Shown here piece after piece: positions 25,198-33,748 of a DNA stretch of 64,000 bases. The notes under the pieces were generated by a model. The model ran no database searches and was not told the DNA's origin. It saw only the letters and a program-made list of their open reading frames with translations. The number at the start of each line of letters is the position of its first letter. Positions within the stretch are counted from its first letter, which is position 1. Origin of the DNA: Stutzerimonas stutzeri (GTDB lineage: Bacteria; Pseudomonadota; Gammaproteobacteria; Pseudomonadales; Pseudomonadaceae). Made by a program: the position numbers and the translations under genes. Location: the NCBI RefSeq assembly GCF_038561965.1, contig NZ_CP139348.1:62001-126000 (forward strand), written 5' to 3'.

Positions 25198-26460
25198 TCA
25201 GCCTTCAGGTCGGCAACCCGTACCAGTTGCGTTCTCACTCAGTGGCTCGTCGCATCCCGCACCGCCATCCGGGCGCGGGCGCAGCCAGAGTGGTGCCAGG
25301 TAGCGCAACGCCAGGCCGAAGGCCGTCAGCCAACCGAGCCCTGCGAGCATGTTCAGCAGTGGCACGGGCGCACCCGGCAGCCCGGCGCTGGCGCGCAGCA
25401 GCGCGGCGAATACCAGCAGGCACGTTGCGATAGGCACCCAGGGCCCGCGATCCAGCGCATAACCGCTGTGGGTGCGCCCGGCGATGCACAGCACCGCGAG
25501 AATCGATACGCCCATGGCGCCAAGCGTCAGCAGATGGCGACCGGCGCTGCTGGCATAACCGTCGGCGAGCAGCGAGACGCCGAGTGCGCCATAACCCAAG
25601 GCCATCAACCAGTAAACGCTGTAGAGCATCAGCGACCAGCGTTCCAGCAGCGCGCGGCCGATGTGCCAGTCGTTGAGCAGATTGAACATGGCAGCGGCTG
25701 TGGCGAGCGCCAGCCAGCCGTTCAGCGGGGCCGGCAGAGCCAGCCACTCAACGAGGGAAAACAGGCTGATGCAGAAGATCGCCAGGTTGCGCCGTGGCGG
25801 TCGCGCGCGATAGTCGTCGTCCACCTCGTGGCCGGCATCCCGGTGTGCCTGAATGGCGTCGTTGAGGATGCGCATGGAGATTCGGCTCATGGCGACCACG
25901 ATCAGCACCATCATCACGCCGACCGCCGCATGTAACCAGCGCATCGGGTACTGGCCGCTGACGGCGTCGATATGGAAGCCGACTGTCACCAGGGCCAGCG
26001 CGCTGAGCCCGCCAAAGAAACCGTACTGTCGGCGCAAGGGATCGCCCAGCAGGCGCGGGGCGAGCAGCAGCGGCAGGGCGAGCGCGAAGGCACTGTTGAA
26101 CAGCGCCGCCGGCCACGGCCCAATGATGCCGGAGAGCCAGAAACACAGCCGCGCCGCCAGCCAGAGCAGCAAAAAGGCAAAACCCACATGCCGGCCGAAC
26201 GCCGCGGTGGCAGTGAATTCGGGCACCGCGGTGAGCACGAAGCCGGCCACCGCGGCAAGGCCGAAGCCGAGCAGCATCTCATGGGCATGCCAGACCATTG
26301 GCCCACCCGGCACGCTTGGCAGCGGCAACCCGAAACCGAGAAAGCCGAGCCAGAGTGCGATGCCGGCCACGGCCAGCAGCACGGTGGCGAGAAACAGCGG
26401 ACGGAAGCTGCACAGCAGCAATGGCCAGGCAGCGAGTCGCGGCGATAAGGTCTTCAGCAT
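25198..26460 (-). CDS. nnrS: NnrS family membrane protein
   Basis: A 420-residue polytopic membrane protein with about twelve hydrophobic segments. NnrS proteins bind heme and copper and protect cells against nitric oxide during denitrification. Typical features are PGGPMVWHAHEMLLGFG near the N-terminus and conserved histidines such as VGFHIDAVSGQYPMRWLHAAVG and NDWHIGRALLERW. It is the last gene of the TonB-SBP-permease-ATPase-NnrS operon and overlaps the ATPase gene by 7 bp. Its place behind a DNR/ANR-type promoter supports a role under low oxygen or NO. Confidence 0.92.
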   Translation of the reverse strand: MLKTLSPRLAAWPLLLCSFRPLFLATVLLAVAGIALWLGFLGFGLPLPSVPGGPMVWHAHEMLLGFGLAAVAGFVLTAVPEFTATAAFGRHVGFAFLLLWLAARLCFWLSGIIGPWPAALFNSAFALALPLLLAPRLLGDPLRRQYGFFGGLSALALVTVGFHIDAVSGQYPMRWLHAAVGVMMVLIVVAMSRISMRILNDAIQAHRDAGHEVDDDYRARPPRRNLAIFCISLFSLVEWLALPAPLNGWLALATAAAMFNLLNDWHIGRALLERWSLMLYSVYWLMALGYGALGVSLLADGYASSAGRHLLTLGAMGVSILAVLCIAGRTHSGYALDRGPWVPIATCLLVFAALLRASAGLPGAPVPLLNMLAGLGWLTAFGLALRYLAPLWLRPRPDGGAGCDEPLSENATGTGCRPEG

Positions 26461-27278
26461 CGTGAGCGCGCTCTACTGGCGGTGGGTGAGGGGGCTGCCT
26501 CGCGAATGGCGAACTTGGCGTCGGTGGGCAAGGGCTGCGGCGCGCGGCTGGCCAGGCCGAAGCTCTCGCGCACGGCGGGCAACTGCAGCAGCTCGGCGGT
26601 GTGCTGATAGATCCAGATATCGCTGCGCTGCACGGCTGGCAGATCCAGCTCAAGGTGGCTGACGATGCGTCCCGGTGTGGCCGCCATGACCAGGATGCGG
26701 TCGGCCAGGCGCACGGCTTCCATCAGGTCGTGGGTGATCATCAGCACGCCCATGCCGCGTGCAGCCTGCTCGGCCAGCAGCAGGGCGTAGAGGTCTTCCT
26801 TGAGGCCGATATCCAGCGCGGCGAAGGGTTCATCGAGCAGCAGCAGATCCGGCTGCAACACCAGCGCCCGCGCCAGGGACACACGGCTCTGCATGCCACC
26901 GGAAAGCTGGTGCGGAAATTTGCCAAGATCGCCAGCAGCCAGGCCCAGGCGCAGCGCCAGGGCCGCCGCTTGCTGCAGGCGTTGCGGTCGCGGCATGCCG
27001 GCGGCCTTGAGGCCCAGGGCGATGTTATCGAGTGTGGTTTTCCATGGCAGCAGCCGCGGTTGCTGGAACATGCTGGCGGGGTTACCGAAACCGTTGTCGA
27101 TGCGTCCTTCCTGCACGTCCAGCAGCCCTGCGCAAAGGTGCAGCAGGGTGGTCTTGCCGCAGCCCGAAGGGCCGACCAGCGCGACCACTTCACCTGCCGC
27201 CAGGTTGAAGTCGATGCCGCTGAAGATTTCCTCGCGACCAAAGGCGTGGGCCAGGCCGTGAATGTGCAATTGCGTCAT
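26454..27278 (-). CDS. ABC transporter ATP-binding protein (nitrate/sulfonate/taurine type)
   Basis: A 274-residue ATPase of the SsuB/TauB/NrtD group. It shows Walker A GPSGCGKTTLL, signature LSGGMQSRVSLARAL, Walker B LLLLDEPFAALD and the switch His in MITHDLMEA. The ATG at 27278 overlaps the permease stop codon by 4 bp; the frame continues further upstream, but that part is antiparallel to the permease's own coding and has no start signal. It powers import of the unknown ligand bound by the protein at 28063-29055. Confidence 0.92.
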   Translation of the reverse strand: MTQLHIHGLAHAFGREEIFSGIDFNLAAGEVVALVGPSGCGKTTLLHLCAGLLDVQEGRIDNGFGNPASMFQQPRLLPWKTTLDNIALGLKAAGMPRPQRLQQAAALALRLGLAAGDLGKFPHQLSGGMQSRVSLARALVLQPDLLLLDEPFAALDIGLKEDLYALLLAEQAARGMGVLMITHDLMEAVRLADRILVMAATPGRIVSHLELDLPAVQRSDIWIYQHTAELLQLPAVRESFGLASRAPQPLPTDAKFAIREAAPSPTASRARSRC

Positions 27279-28066
27279 GAGGACACCTCGCGCCAGCGCT
27301 CGACTTCGCGCTTGATCGGTTCCAGCAGCAGGTATTCCACCGCCAGCAACAGGCCGACCACCGCGGTGATCCAAGCCATGGTCGCGCTGGTATCCAGATG
27401 CGAGCGTGACACCGCGAGCGCGGCGCCGACGCCGTCCTGGGTGGCGAGCAACTCGGCCATCACCACGATTTTCCAGGCCATGGCGAGTGCGGTGATCCAG
27501 GCCGGAAACAGGTAGGAGACGACGTGCGGCAGATAGACATCGAGCAACAGCATCCGCCGCGGCAGGCGAAATGCCAGGGCCATGCCCTTTAGCTGGTTGT
27601 CCAGTGTGCGGGTGCCTTGCAGTGCACCGACGAACACCAGCGGAAAGCTGGCGATGAACACGGTGAACACCGGAGTGCCGTCGCTGGCGCCGAACCAGAG
27701 CATCGCCAGTACCAGCCAGGCGATTGGCGGCATGCCCATGAGCACGGTGACCAGCGGCCGCGCCATCATCGAGGCAGTCATGGAGACACCGGCGGCAAGC
27801 CCGAGTACGCTGCCGACCACCACGGACAAGGCAAAGCCGAGCAGCGCCCGGCGGCTGGTGGCCAGTAGCTCCGGCCAGGCGGCCCCTTCATCGATCAACT
27901 GGAGCAGACGGGCAAAGGTGTCCAGCGGCGTAGGCAGCACCAGTGCGCCATAGTGACTGGCCACTGCCTCCCAGCCCGCCAGCAGCAGAAACAGGCTGGC
28001 TAGCGCGCCCCAGCCGCTCCACAGATAGCCGGGCAGGCTGGCCAGCCAGCTGCGCAGGAGGCTCAT
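27275..28066 (-). CDS. ABC transporter permease (SsuC/TauC type)
   Basis: A 263-residue inner-membrane permease with about six helices; the EAA-like loop contains FRLPRRMLLLDVYLPHVVSYLF. The N-terminal segment WGALASLFLLLAGWEAVASHYGALVLPTP is typical for this family. It overlaps the binding-protein gene and the ATPase gene by 4 bp each, so it is part of one coupled transcript. Confidence 0.92.
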   Translation of the reverse strand: MSLLRSWLASLPGYLWSGWGALASLFLLLAGWEAVASHYGALVLPTPLDTFARLLQLIDEGAAWPELLATSRRALLGFALSVVVGSVLGLAAGVSMTASMMARPLVTVLMGMPPIAWLVLAMLWFGASDGTPVFTVFIASFPLVFVGALQGTRTLDNQLKGMALAFRLPRRMLLLDVYLPHVVSYLFPAWITALAMAWKIVVMAELLATQDGVGAALAVSRSHLDTSATMAWITAVVGLLLAVEYLLLEPIKREVERWREVSS

Positions 28067-29055
28067 GGCTGATCGCTGACTGGCGAGTAGAAGTCATCGG
28101 CCGGCAGCTTGCCGCCGATCAGCGCCGGGTTCTTTTGCAACAGCAGCTCGAACAGATACTCCACTTCTGCCCGCGCCTCGGCGGCGGGCACGGCCTCCAT
28201 CTGCGCCACGGCCAGCGAATCGGTTACCGCAGCAGCGCTGAGCATCGGCAGATGCTTGGCGACCAGCTGGCCACAGCGCTCGGCGTTGGCGCTGCACCAC
28301 TGCAGCGAGTCGGCATAGGCCTGGGCGATACGTGCGGCGATCTGCGGCTGGTCCTTCACACTGGCCATCAGCGCGATGCCGGCCTGTGGAATGCGTGCTT
28401 CGCGTTGCAGCAGACGGCCCCACTCCCGTTGCAGGTCGACGCTGCGATACAGATCCGGCGCAACCAGCCCCAACGGCCCTTCGCTGGCCTTGCGCAGGGC
28501 CATGGAGATTGCCGGCTCGGCCAGCAGCGCGTGGTCGGTACGGCGCATCAGCAGCAGCTGCATGGCGTCGATTGGGGTGGCGACGTAGCGTAAACGCAGG
28601 TCCTTGCGTACATCGATGCCGGCACGCTCGGCCAGCAGGCCGAAGAGGATGTCCGGCATGTCGCCACGGAACGGCATGGCGATCTCCTTGCCGCGCAGAT
28701 CGTCCAGGGTGGTCAGGCCCTGTTCGCGGGACACCAGCCAGAGCAGCCCCCAGGTCGAAACGTTGAGCATGCGCAGCTTGGCGCCGCGGTTGTACAGGTT
28801 GGCGGCGACGTTGACCGGCATGGCCAGCACGTCTGCCTGCTCGTTCAGCGCTAGCAGGCGCAGCTGGTCGGGATCGCGCCAGCTGACGAATTCCACCTTG
28901 TCCGCCAGGTCGTCCAGCGCACCGGATTCGACCATGTGAATCAACGGATTCGATACCGACGAGGACGGGCCGGCCAGGACCAGGCGCGGCAGCTTGTCCG
29001 CCAACGCTGGTGCTCCAGCCACCAGCAGAACGGCCATCAGCAGGTGGCGGAGCAT
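28063..29055 (-). CDS. ABC transporter periplasmic substrate-binding protein (NitT/TauT-like)
   Basis: A 330-residue exported protein with a signal peptide (MLRHLLMAVLLVAGAPALAD, cleavage after ALA). The fold features are LAGPSSSVSNPLIHMVESG near the N-terminus and DDLRGKEIAMPFRGDMPDILFGLLAERAGI in the middle, as in the NMT1/SsuA/TauA group. The ligand is unknown. Its gene begins within the stop codon of the TonB receptor (1-bp overlap), which ties the outer-membrane and inner-membrane steps together. Candidates include a metal chelate, a heme-related compound or a small organic precursor. Confidence 0.85.
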   Translation of the reverse strand: MLRHLLMAVLLVAGAPALADKLPRLVLAGPSSSVSNPLIHMVESGALDDLADKVEFVSWRDPDQLRLLALNEQADVLAMPVNVAANLYNRGAKLRMLNVSTWGLLWLVSREQGLTTLDDLRGKEIAMPFRGDMPDILFGLLAERAGIDVRKDLRLRYVATPIDAMQLLLMRRTDHALLAEPAISMALRKASEGPLGLVAPDLYRSVDLQREWGRLLQREARIPQAGIALMASVKDQPQIAARIAQAYADSLQWCSANAERCGQLVAKHLPMLSAAAVTDSLAVAQMEAVPAAEARAEVEYLFELLLQKNPALIGGKLPADDFYSPVSDQP

Positions 29056-31118
29056 CAGAAGCTCCCGCTCAGCGCGACGGTGATGCCGCGCCCGGGTGCT
29101 TCCAGCTCGTTGCCGCTGATGCCGTCAGCCAGATGCTCGTGGTAGGCCTTGTCGAACAGGTTGCTCAGGCGCGCATCGAGATTGGCGGTCTGCAGTACAC
29201 CGATCTTGCCAAAGCCCCAGCCCAGGCTGGCATCGGCGGTAACGAAGCCTGCGGTACGGTCCTCGCCACCGCGGGTGAACTCGGTCGCTACACGATCCTG
29301 TTCGGCGACCGCACGCAGCTGGGCATGCCAGTAGAGGCCGCGCTCGGCCGGCTGGCCAATGCCCAGGGTAAGCTCGTGGGCCGGCATCTGGTTCAGTGGT
29401 TCGTCGTCCTGTTTGTTCTCACCGCGCAGCCAGGTGAAGCTGCCGTCCACCACGAAGACGCCAACGGCCTTGCTGGCGCTGCCTTCGAAACCGTAGATCA
29501 CCACTTTGTCGAGGTTCTCGGTGCGCTTGATCGGCAGCCCGTTGGGCGCGTTAGTGCCGGTCACGCGGCCGGCGATGTAGTCGTCGATGCGTGTGTGGAA
29601 GGCAGCCAGCTGATAGGTGAAATCGCCATCGTTACCCTTGAGACCGACCTCGAAACTGGTGGAGCGCTCGGCGTCCAGCTGCGGGTTGCCGACGTGAAAA
29701 TAGCCGTCGCCGCGCGGCGCATCGTCATAGCGCTCGCGCATGTCGGCGGCGCGATAGGCCTGGCCGACGTTGGCATAAAGGTTAAGGGTGTCGGTCAGCG
29801 GATGCAGCGCACCCAGCGACCACGACAGGTTGTGGTCAGTGCTGTCCAGGCCGCTGGTTGTAAATGAAGGACCGTTGCCCTTGGCTCGGGCATCGGCGCT
29901 GATGCGGTCGTAACGGGCTCCGGCGGTGAGGCGCGTCTGGCCGAGGTCGAATTCGTCCTGCACGAACAGCCCGTAGGACTCGATCTCGGCATCCTTGAAG
30001 GGGTCGTTGCGCTGGTTGTTGTTGAAGGTCGGCGGGCCATCCACGTAGCGCTCCGGATCGCCGGTCATCTTCCAGCCGTCGACGCCCACCGTCAGCAGGT
30101 GATCGGCTACTGGCACCACCCAGCTCGAGCGCAGCCCGTGAGTAATGAAGCTGACGTCGTTGCGAACGTAGTCGCGATCGAGCCGCTCGGAGTAGGCACG
30201 GATCTCCCGGTAGACCTCCTGACGGTAGAGTTCGGTGTTCAGGGTGCCTGCACCGAGACCGTTTTCCAGTCCGATCTGGAACAGCTCGCGCTGCTGTTCC
30301 GGCGAATGAATGGTCGCGGTGCCGAGCGGTACCGGGATGCCGGCGCCGCCCGGCTGCCCACCGGTACGCGCCGAGCCCGGGTACCAGACGTCGCGGTCGG
30401 TGTGGCGCTGGATGTTCAGGTTTACGCTGACATCCTCGGCCAGCCTTTGCTTGTACTTGAACAGCAGGGTATCGGAGCTGTAGCCAGTGTTCTCTTCGGT
30501 ACCGTTGGGGCTTTTGTAGTCGTTGACCTTGCGCCCTGCAACGCCCAGCACCAGCGCATGATCGCTGCTGGAGTCGCGCAGCAGCGTCGCGCCGGTGAAG
30601 CCCTTGTCGACGCTGCTGGCGCTGGTGGAGAAGCGTCCGCTGCGTTCGTCCTGCTCTGTAAAGCGTGCCTGTGGCGTGACCAGGTTGACCACCCCGCCCA
30701 TGGCGCCGCTGCCGTACAGCACCGAGCCCGGACCCTTGACCACTTCGGCGCGTTCCAGCAAACCGAGATCAAGCTGCGAGGCTAACGAGCCTTGCGGCTG
30801 GCCGGAATTGACCCGCACGCCGTCGACCATCAGCACCACGCTTTCCTTCTTCATGCCGCGCAACACCGGGTTCTGCCCCCAGGCGCCGTCGCTATGCACG
30901 GCGAGCCCGGGCTTACCGCGGAACAGGCTGCCAGCCGGCGCTGCCGTTTCGGTTGGCTGTGCTTGCAGTACCTCGATGGCTTGCGGAATGTCCTGGGTCG
31001 CGGCTTCGTAGCCCTTGGCGGTGACGACAGTTTCCGGCAACTCGAGTGGTGCGGCGAGAGCGGAAGTAGTGCTTACGGCCAGGCAGGCCAGGGCGAGCGG
31101 GTGAAGGCGGAGGATCAT
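29055..31118 (-). CDS. TonB-dependent outer membrane receptor
   Basis: A 687-residue receptor with a signal peptide (about 1-22), a TonB box ETVVTA near the mature N-terminus, a plug domain (RGMKKESVVLMVDGVRVN, VEVVKGPGS-like VEVKGPGSVLYGSGAMGG region) and a beta barrel ending in a terminal Phe (VALSGSF), as expected for BAM insertion. The sequence resembles heme/iron or copper receptors in general, but I cannot assign NosA/OprC or a heme receptor with confidence. It is the first gene after the Fur and ANR/DNR-type sites, with GGGAG 8 nt before the ATG. Confidence 0.9.
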   Translation of the reverse strand: MILRLHPLALACLAVSTTSALAAPLELPETVVTAKGYEAATQDIPQAIEVLQAQPTETAAPAGSLFRGKPGLAVHSDGAWGQNPVLRGMKKESVVLMVDGVRVNSGQPQGSLASQLDLGLLERAEVVKGPGSVLYGSGAMGGVVNLVTPQARFTEQDERSGRFSTSASSVDKGFTGATLLRDSSSDHALVLGVAGRKVNDYKSPNGTEENTGYSSDTLLFKYKQRLAEDVSVNLNIQRHTDRDVWYPGSARTGGQPGGAGIPVPLGTATIHSPEQQRELFQIGLENGLGAGTLNTELYRQEVYREIRAYSERLDRDYVRNDVSFITHGLRSSWVVPVADHLLTVGVDGWKMTGDPERYVDGPPTFNNNQRNDPFKDAEIESYGLFVQDEFDLGQTRLTAGARYDRISADARAKGNGPSFTTSGLDSTDHNLSWSLGALHPLTDTLNLYANVGQAYRAADMRERYDDAPRGDGYFHVGNPQLDAERSTSFEVGLKGNDGDFTYQLAAFHTRIDDYIAGRVTGTNAPNGLPIKRTENLDKVVIYGFEGSASKAVGVFVVDGSFTWLRGENKQDDEPLNQMPAHELTLGIGQPAERGLYWHAQLRAVAEQDRVATEFTRGGEDRTAGFVTADASLGWGFGKIGVLQTANLDARLSNLFDKAYHEHLADGISGNELEAPGRGITVALSGSF

Positions 31119-31182
31119 CGAACGGCTCCCGGATGGTGCGTCGACTGTGATGCCGACTGGATGGGAGCGATTCTCGTTCAGG

Positions 31183-31197
31183 TGATAATAGTTATCA
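31183..31197 (-). promoter_or_regulatory. Fur-type iron box before the TonB receptor operon
   Basis: TGATAATAGTTATCA fits the 7-1-7 Fur dyad (TGATAAT-A-GTTATCA, six of seven positions paired). It lies about 65 bp upstream of the receptor start, between the FNR-type site and a possible -10 (GAGAAT, 31170-31175), where a bound Fur dimer would block transcription when iron is plentiful. Confidence 0.72.
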
Positions 31198-31198
31198 T

Positions 31199-31212
31199 TT
31201 GATTGCGATCAA
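31199..31212 (-). promoter_or_regulatory. Perfect FNR/ANR/DNR-type site
   Basis: TTGATTGCGATCAA matches the ANR/DNR consensus TTGAT-NNNN-ATCAA in every defined position. Its centre (31205.5) is about 41.5 bp before the start point expected from the -10 candidate GAGAAT (31170-31175), the standard class II activator position. Only 1 bp separates it from the Fur dyad. Confidence 0.78.
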
Positions 31213-31228
31213 GTTTGCCGGTCATAGC

Positions 31229-31801
31229 CTATGGTTGCTGCCAGTCGCAGAAGCAAGCCACCGCCAGCGAATGGGTGGCGCGCACCTTGCGCCCGGCCAG
31301 CACCGCATCGAGGATCGGCTCGACGAAGCTATTGTCCGAGCTGCACACCGCGCCCTCGCTGTACGGACCGATATAGGCGAGTTCGCCGCTCTGGTCCCAG
31401 ATGCCCACGGCGGGGCTGGCCGGCAGTTGCTCGGAGCCGGGCAGCACGTCCAGCGACTGCAGTGACGCCAGCGGTCCCGGCAGACGGCCCTTGCTGCCGG
31501 GTTTGCGCACTTCATAGAAGTCCACGGGCTGCCCGGCAAAGCGCTTCAGCAGCTCTTCCAGGTGCTGCTGGTTGCCAACATTGCATGGACAGCTCGGATC
31601 CCAGAAATGCACGAAACGCACCGGCCCAGGGCCCTGCAGTTCCGCCGGCAGGCGCAGCTCGTCGCCGGAAAACAGCTCGGCGCGCTCACCTTCGAAGGTG
31701 CGCAGGTAGCGTGCCTCGAACCACCAGAACGCGGCCAGCATGGCGCCGCCCCAGAGCAGGGCGATCAAGGCGGCGATCAGGTATTTGCGGCGGGCACTCA
31801 T
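31229..31801 (-). CDS. DUF6436 thioredoxin-like membrane-anchored protein
   Basis: A 190-residue protein with an N-terminal membrane anchor (about 8-30, LIAALIALLWGGAMLAAFWWF) and a thioredoxin-like domain: VRFVHFWDPSCPCNVGNQQHL carries a CPC motif in the position of CXXC. Near the C-terminus is a second cysteine pair (AVACFCDWQQP). A role in periplasmic thiol or metal handling is possible, but no function is established from sequence. It lies 110 bp upstream of the TonB receptor on the same strand, separated by the regulated promoter. Confidence 0.75.
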   Translation of the reverse strand: MSARRKYLIAALIALLWGGAMLAAFWWFEARYLRTFEGERAELFSGDELRLPAELQGPGPVRFVHFWDPSCPCNVGNQQHLEELLKRFAGQPVDFYEVRKPGSKGRLPGPLASLQSLDVLPGSEQLPASPAVGIWDQSGELAYIGPYSEGAVCSSDNSFVEPILDAVLAGRKVRATHSLAVACFCDWQQP

Positions 31802-31886
31802 GGCTGGCTCCGATGTGGGTGCGCAAGCTTGCCATGACGCGGCTCAGAGCTGAATATCCCGAGTCCCAACCGTCCAAAGAAAGCCC

Positions 31887-32825
31887 ATGCCTTCGCGTAT
31901 CCAGCCTGATCGTCTGCGCAACAGTTTGCCCGCCCTGGTCGAGGCAACCGACGCTTGCGCCGAAACGCTGCACTACCAGGCCTATTACGGCCTGGACATG
32001 CCGCATCGGCGCAATGTGCAGCGGCGGTTAGGGCGCTTCCGTGTGCATGACTACGATGTGGTCGCCCAGGCCTGGTGGCCCGAGCAGCCCCACGCCAGTC
32101 TGCTGATCCTGCATGGCTACTACGATCACATGGGCCTGTATCGACATGTGGTCGACTGGGCGCTGGAGATGGGTTTCGCCGTGCTTGCTTGCGACCTGCC
32201 GGGGCACGGCCTGTCCAGTGGCCCGCGGGCGAGCATCAACGAATTCGACGAATACCAGGCGGTGCTCAGCGGGCTGTTCGAGCAGGCGCGCCAGCTTGAT
32301 CTGCCGCGGCCTTGGCATCTGCTTGGCCAGAGCACCGGCGGTGCCATCGCGCTGGATTACCTGTTGCATCAGGCCGACAGTCCTGACTTGGGCCGCACCA
32401 TCCTGCTGGCGCCATTGATCCGCCCGCGTGCCTGGTTGCGCTCGCGCATCAGCTACGAATTGCTGCGGCGCTTCGTACAGCAGATACCGCGGACGTTCAG
32501 TGAGAACTCCGGTGATCCGGGTTTTCTCGAGTTCGTCCAGAGCCAGGACCCGCTGCAGCCGGACATCCTGCCAACCGCCTGGGTCGGCGCCTTGTCACGC
32601 TGGATACCGCGCATCGAAGGTGCAGCGGGCAGCACCCACTCGCCACTGATCATCCAGGGCGAGGCGGACATGACGGTGGATTGGCAGTACAACCTGCCGA
32701 TCCTCGAACGCAAGTTCGCTGGTGCGGAAGTTCTGCGCCTGCCCGAGGCACGCCACCATCTGGTGAACGAACGCGAGGAGCTGCGCCGTGCCTACTTCGA
32801 GTTCCTGCGCGAGCGCCTGAAGTAG
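31887..32825 (+). CDS. Alpha/beta hydrolase (monoacylglycerol lipase / S33 type)
   Basis: A 312-residue soluble hydrolase. The oxyanion region reads LILHGYYDHMGLYRHVV, the nucleophile Ser149 is in LLGQSTGGAIAL, the acid is likely Asp in QGEADMTVDW and the base His in EARHHLVNE. The lid region between is about 70 residues. The substrate is probably a lipid ester, but this is not shown by the sequence. It is divergent from the DUF6436 gene and ends 4 bp before the convergent DUF2059-like gene. Confidence 0.85.
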   Translation: MPSRIQPDRLRNSLPALVEATDACAETLHYQAYYGLDMPHRRNVQRRLGRFRVHDYDVVAQAWWPEQPHASLLILHGYYDHMGLYRHVVDWALEMGFAVLACDLPGHGLSSGPRASINEFDEYQAVLSGLFEQARQLDLPRPWHLLGQSTGGAIALDYLLHQADSPDLGRTILLAPLIRPRAWLRSRISYELLRRFVQQIPRTFSENSGDPGFLEFVQSQDPLQPDILPTAWVGALSRWIPRIEGAAGSTHSPLIIQGEADMTVDWQYNLPILERKFAGAEVLRLPEARHHLVNEREELRRAYFEFLRERLK

Positions 32826-32829
32826 CCGC

Positions 32830-33594
32830 TCAGATGCCCTGCTGCGGCTCCAGGTCGGTGCCGCTCATGCCTACTGCCAGCCCGGCCCGCAGCGCCTGCA
32901 GCGCCGCCTGGTAATAGGCTTTGCCCGCGTCCGACTGGGCGAACTGCACGTATTCCTCCAGCTCGGCATCGGACAGGTCGCGATAGACATACAGCAGGGT
33001 GTTATCGAGGTCGGCTTCGGTCTGCTCGATCATCCGCTTGCGCTGACTGCTCAAGAGGTTCTGCGCCTGATTGCCGCCAAGCAGCCCGGGAATCATCTGG
33101 CTCAAGCTGTCGGCGGCAACGCCGGCCAGCGCCAGGCTGACTTCCGCACCCGCCTCGCTGGCCGGAATGGCCGTGGCCAGGTGGCGGATCAGCAACTGCC
33201 GATTGCTGCCAGCCTCGACCCGTGGCAACCCGTTGCTGTGCCGCGCCAGTTGCTCGCGGCGCGCGGCCAGCACTTCGGCAGAGACGATCTTGCGTCCCAG
33301 TGTCGACTGGAAGAACTCCAGTGCTGGTTGCGGCTCTGGCAGGTGCTCGCGTAGCGCTCGCTGAGCGCGTTGGTCGATGGCGTGAGAGGCGAAGCGACGG
33401 TTGCTGTTGGTCACCAGTGCCTGGAATACCGCAGGCGGCAGGGTGTCCTTGTAACGTTGCTGGGCGGCGGTCAGGGCATCGGCGAAATTGGCCCGCTGTT
33501 CGGTCCAGCCGGCGGTTTCGTAGAGTTCCTGATAAGTATCGGCAAAGCTGGCGAAGCTGAAGGTCAGCAGTACACAGGCTAAAAGGGCGCGCAT
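32830..33594 (-). CDS. Exported DUF2059-like protein
   Basis: A 254-residue protein with a signal peptide (MRALLACVLLTFSFASFAD, cleavage after SFA). The C-terminal part has the DUF2059-like pattern YRDLSDAELEEYVQFAQSDAGKAYYQA. No enzymatic motif is visible. Proteins of this group are periplasmic and of unknown function. It is monocistronic, back-to-back with the oxygenase gene. Confidence 0.72.
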   Translation of the reverse strand: MRALLACVLLTFSFASFADTYQELYETAGWTEQRANFADALTAAQQRYKDTLPPAVFQALVTNSNRRFASHAIDQRAQRALREHLPEPQPALEFFQSTLGRKIVSAEVLAARREQLARHSNGLPRVEAGSNRQLLIRHLATAIPASEAGAEVSLALAGVAADSLSQMIPGLLGGNQAQNLLSSQRKRMIEQTEADLDNTLLYVYRDLSDAELEEYVQFAQSDAGKAYYQAALQALRAGLAVGMSGTDLEPQQGI

Positions 33595-33748
33595 GGAAGC
33601 TCCTGTCTGGCGGGCGGTTCATTTTCCGTGCCCCGGCGCATGCTTGTCGAGGCGCGCGAGCGCTGCAGCCAATTGGCGCAGCGACGGTGCTTGTGGCGGG
33701 GTCGTAACAGACCCTAGACTCCTGCGGTATCCCTTCGGAGTCACTTCC

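Noticed and set aside
29055..31118. Assignment of the TonB receptor as the copper receptor NosA/OprC
   Set aside because: Operon context makes copper attractive, but I could not see features that distinguish it from iron or heme receptors.
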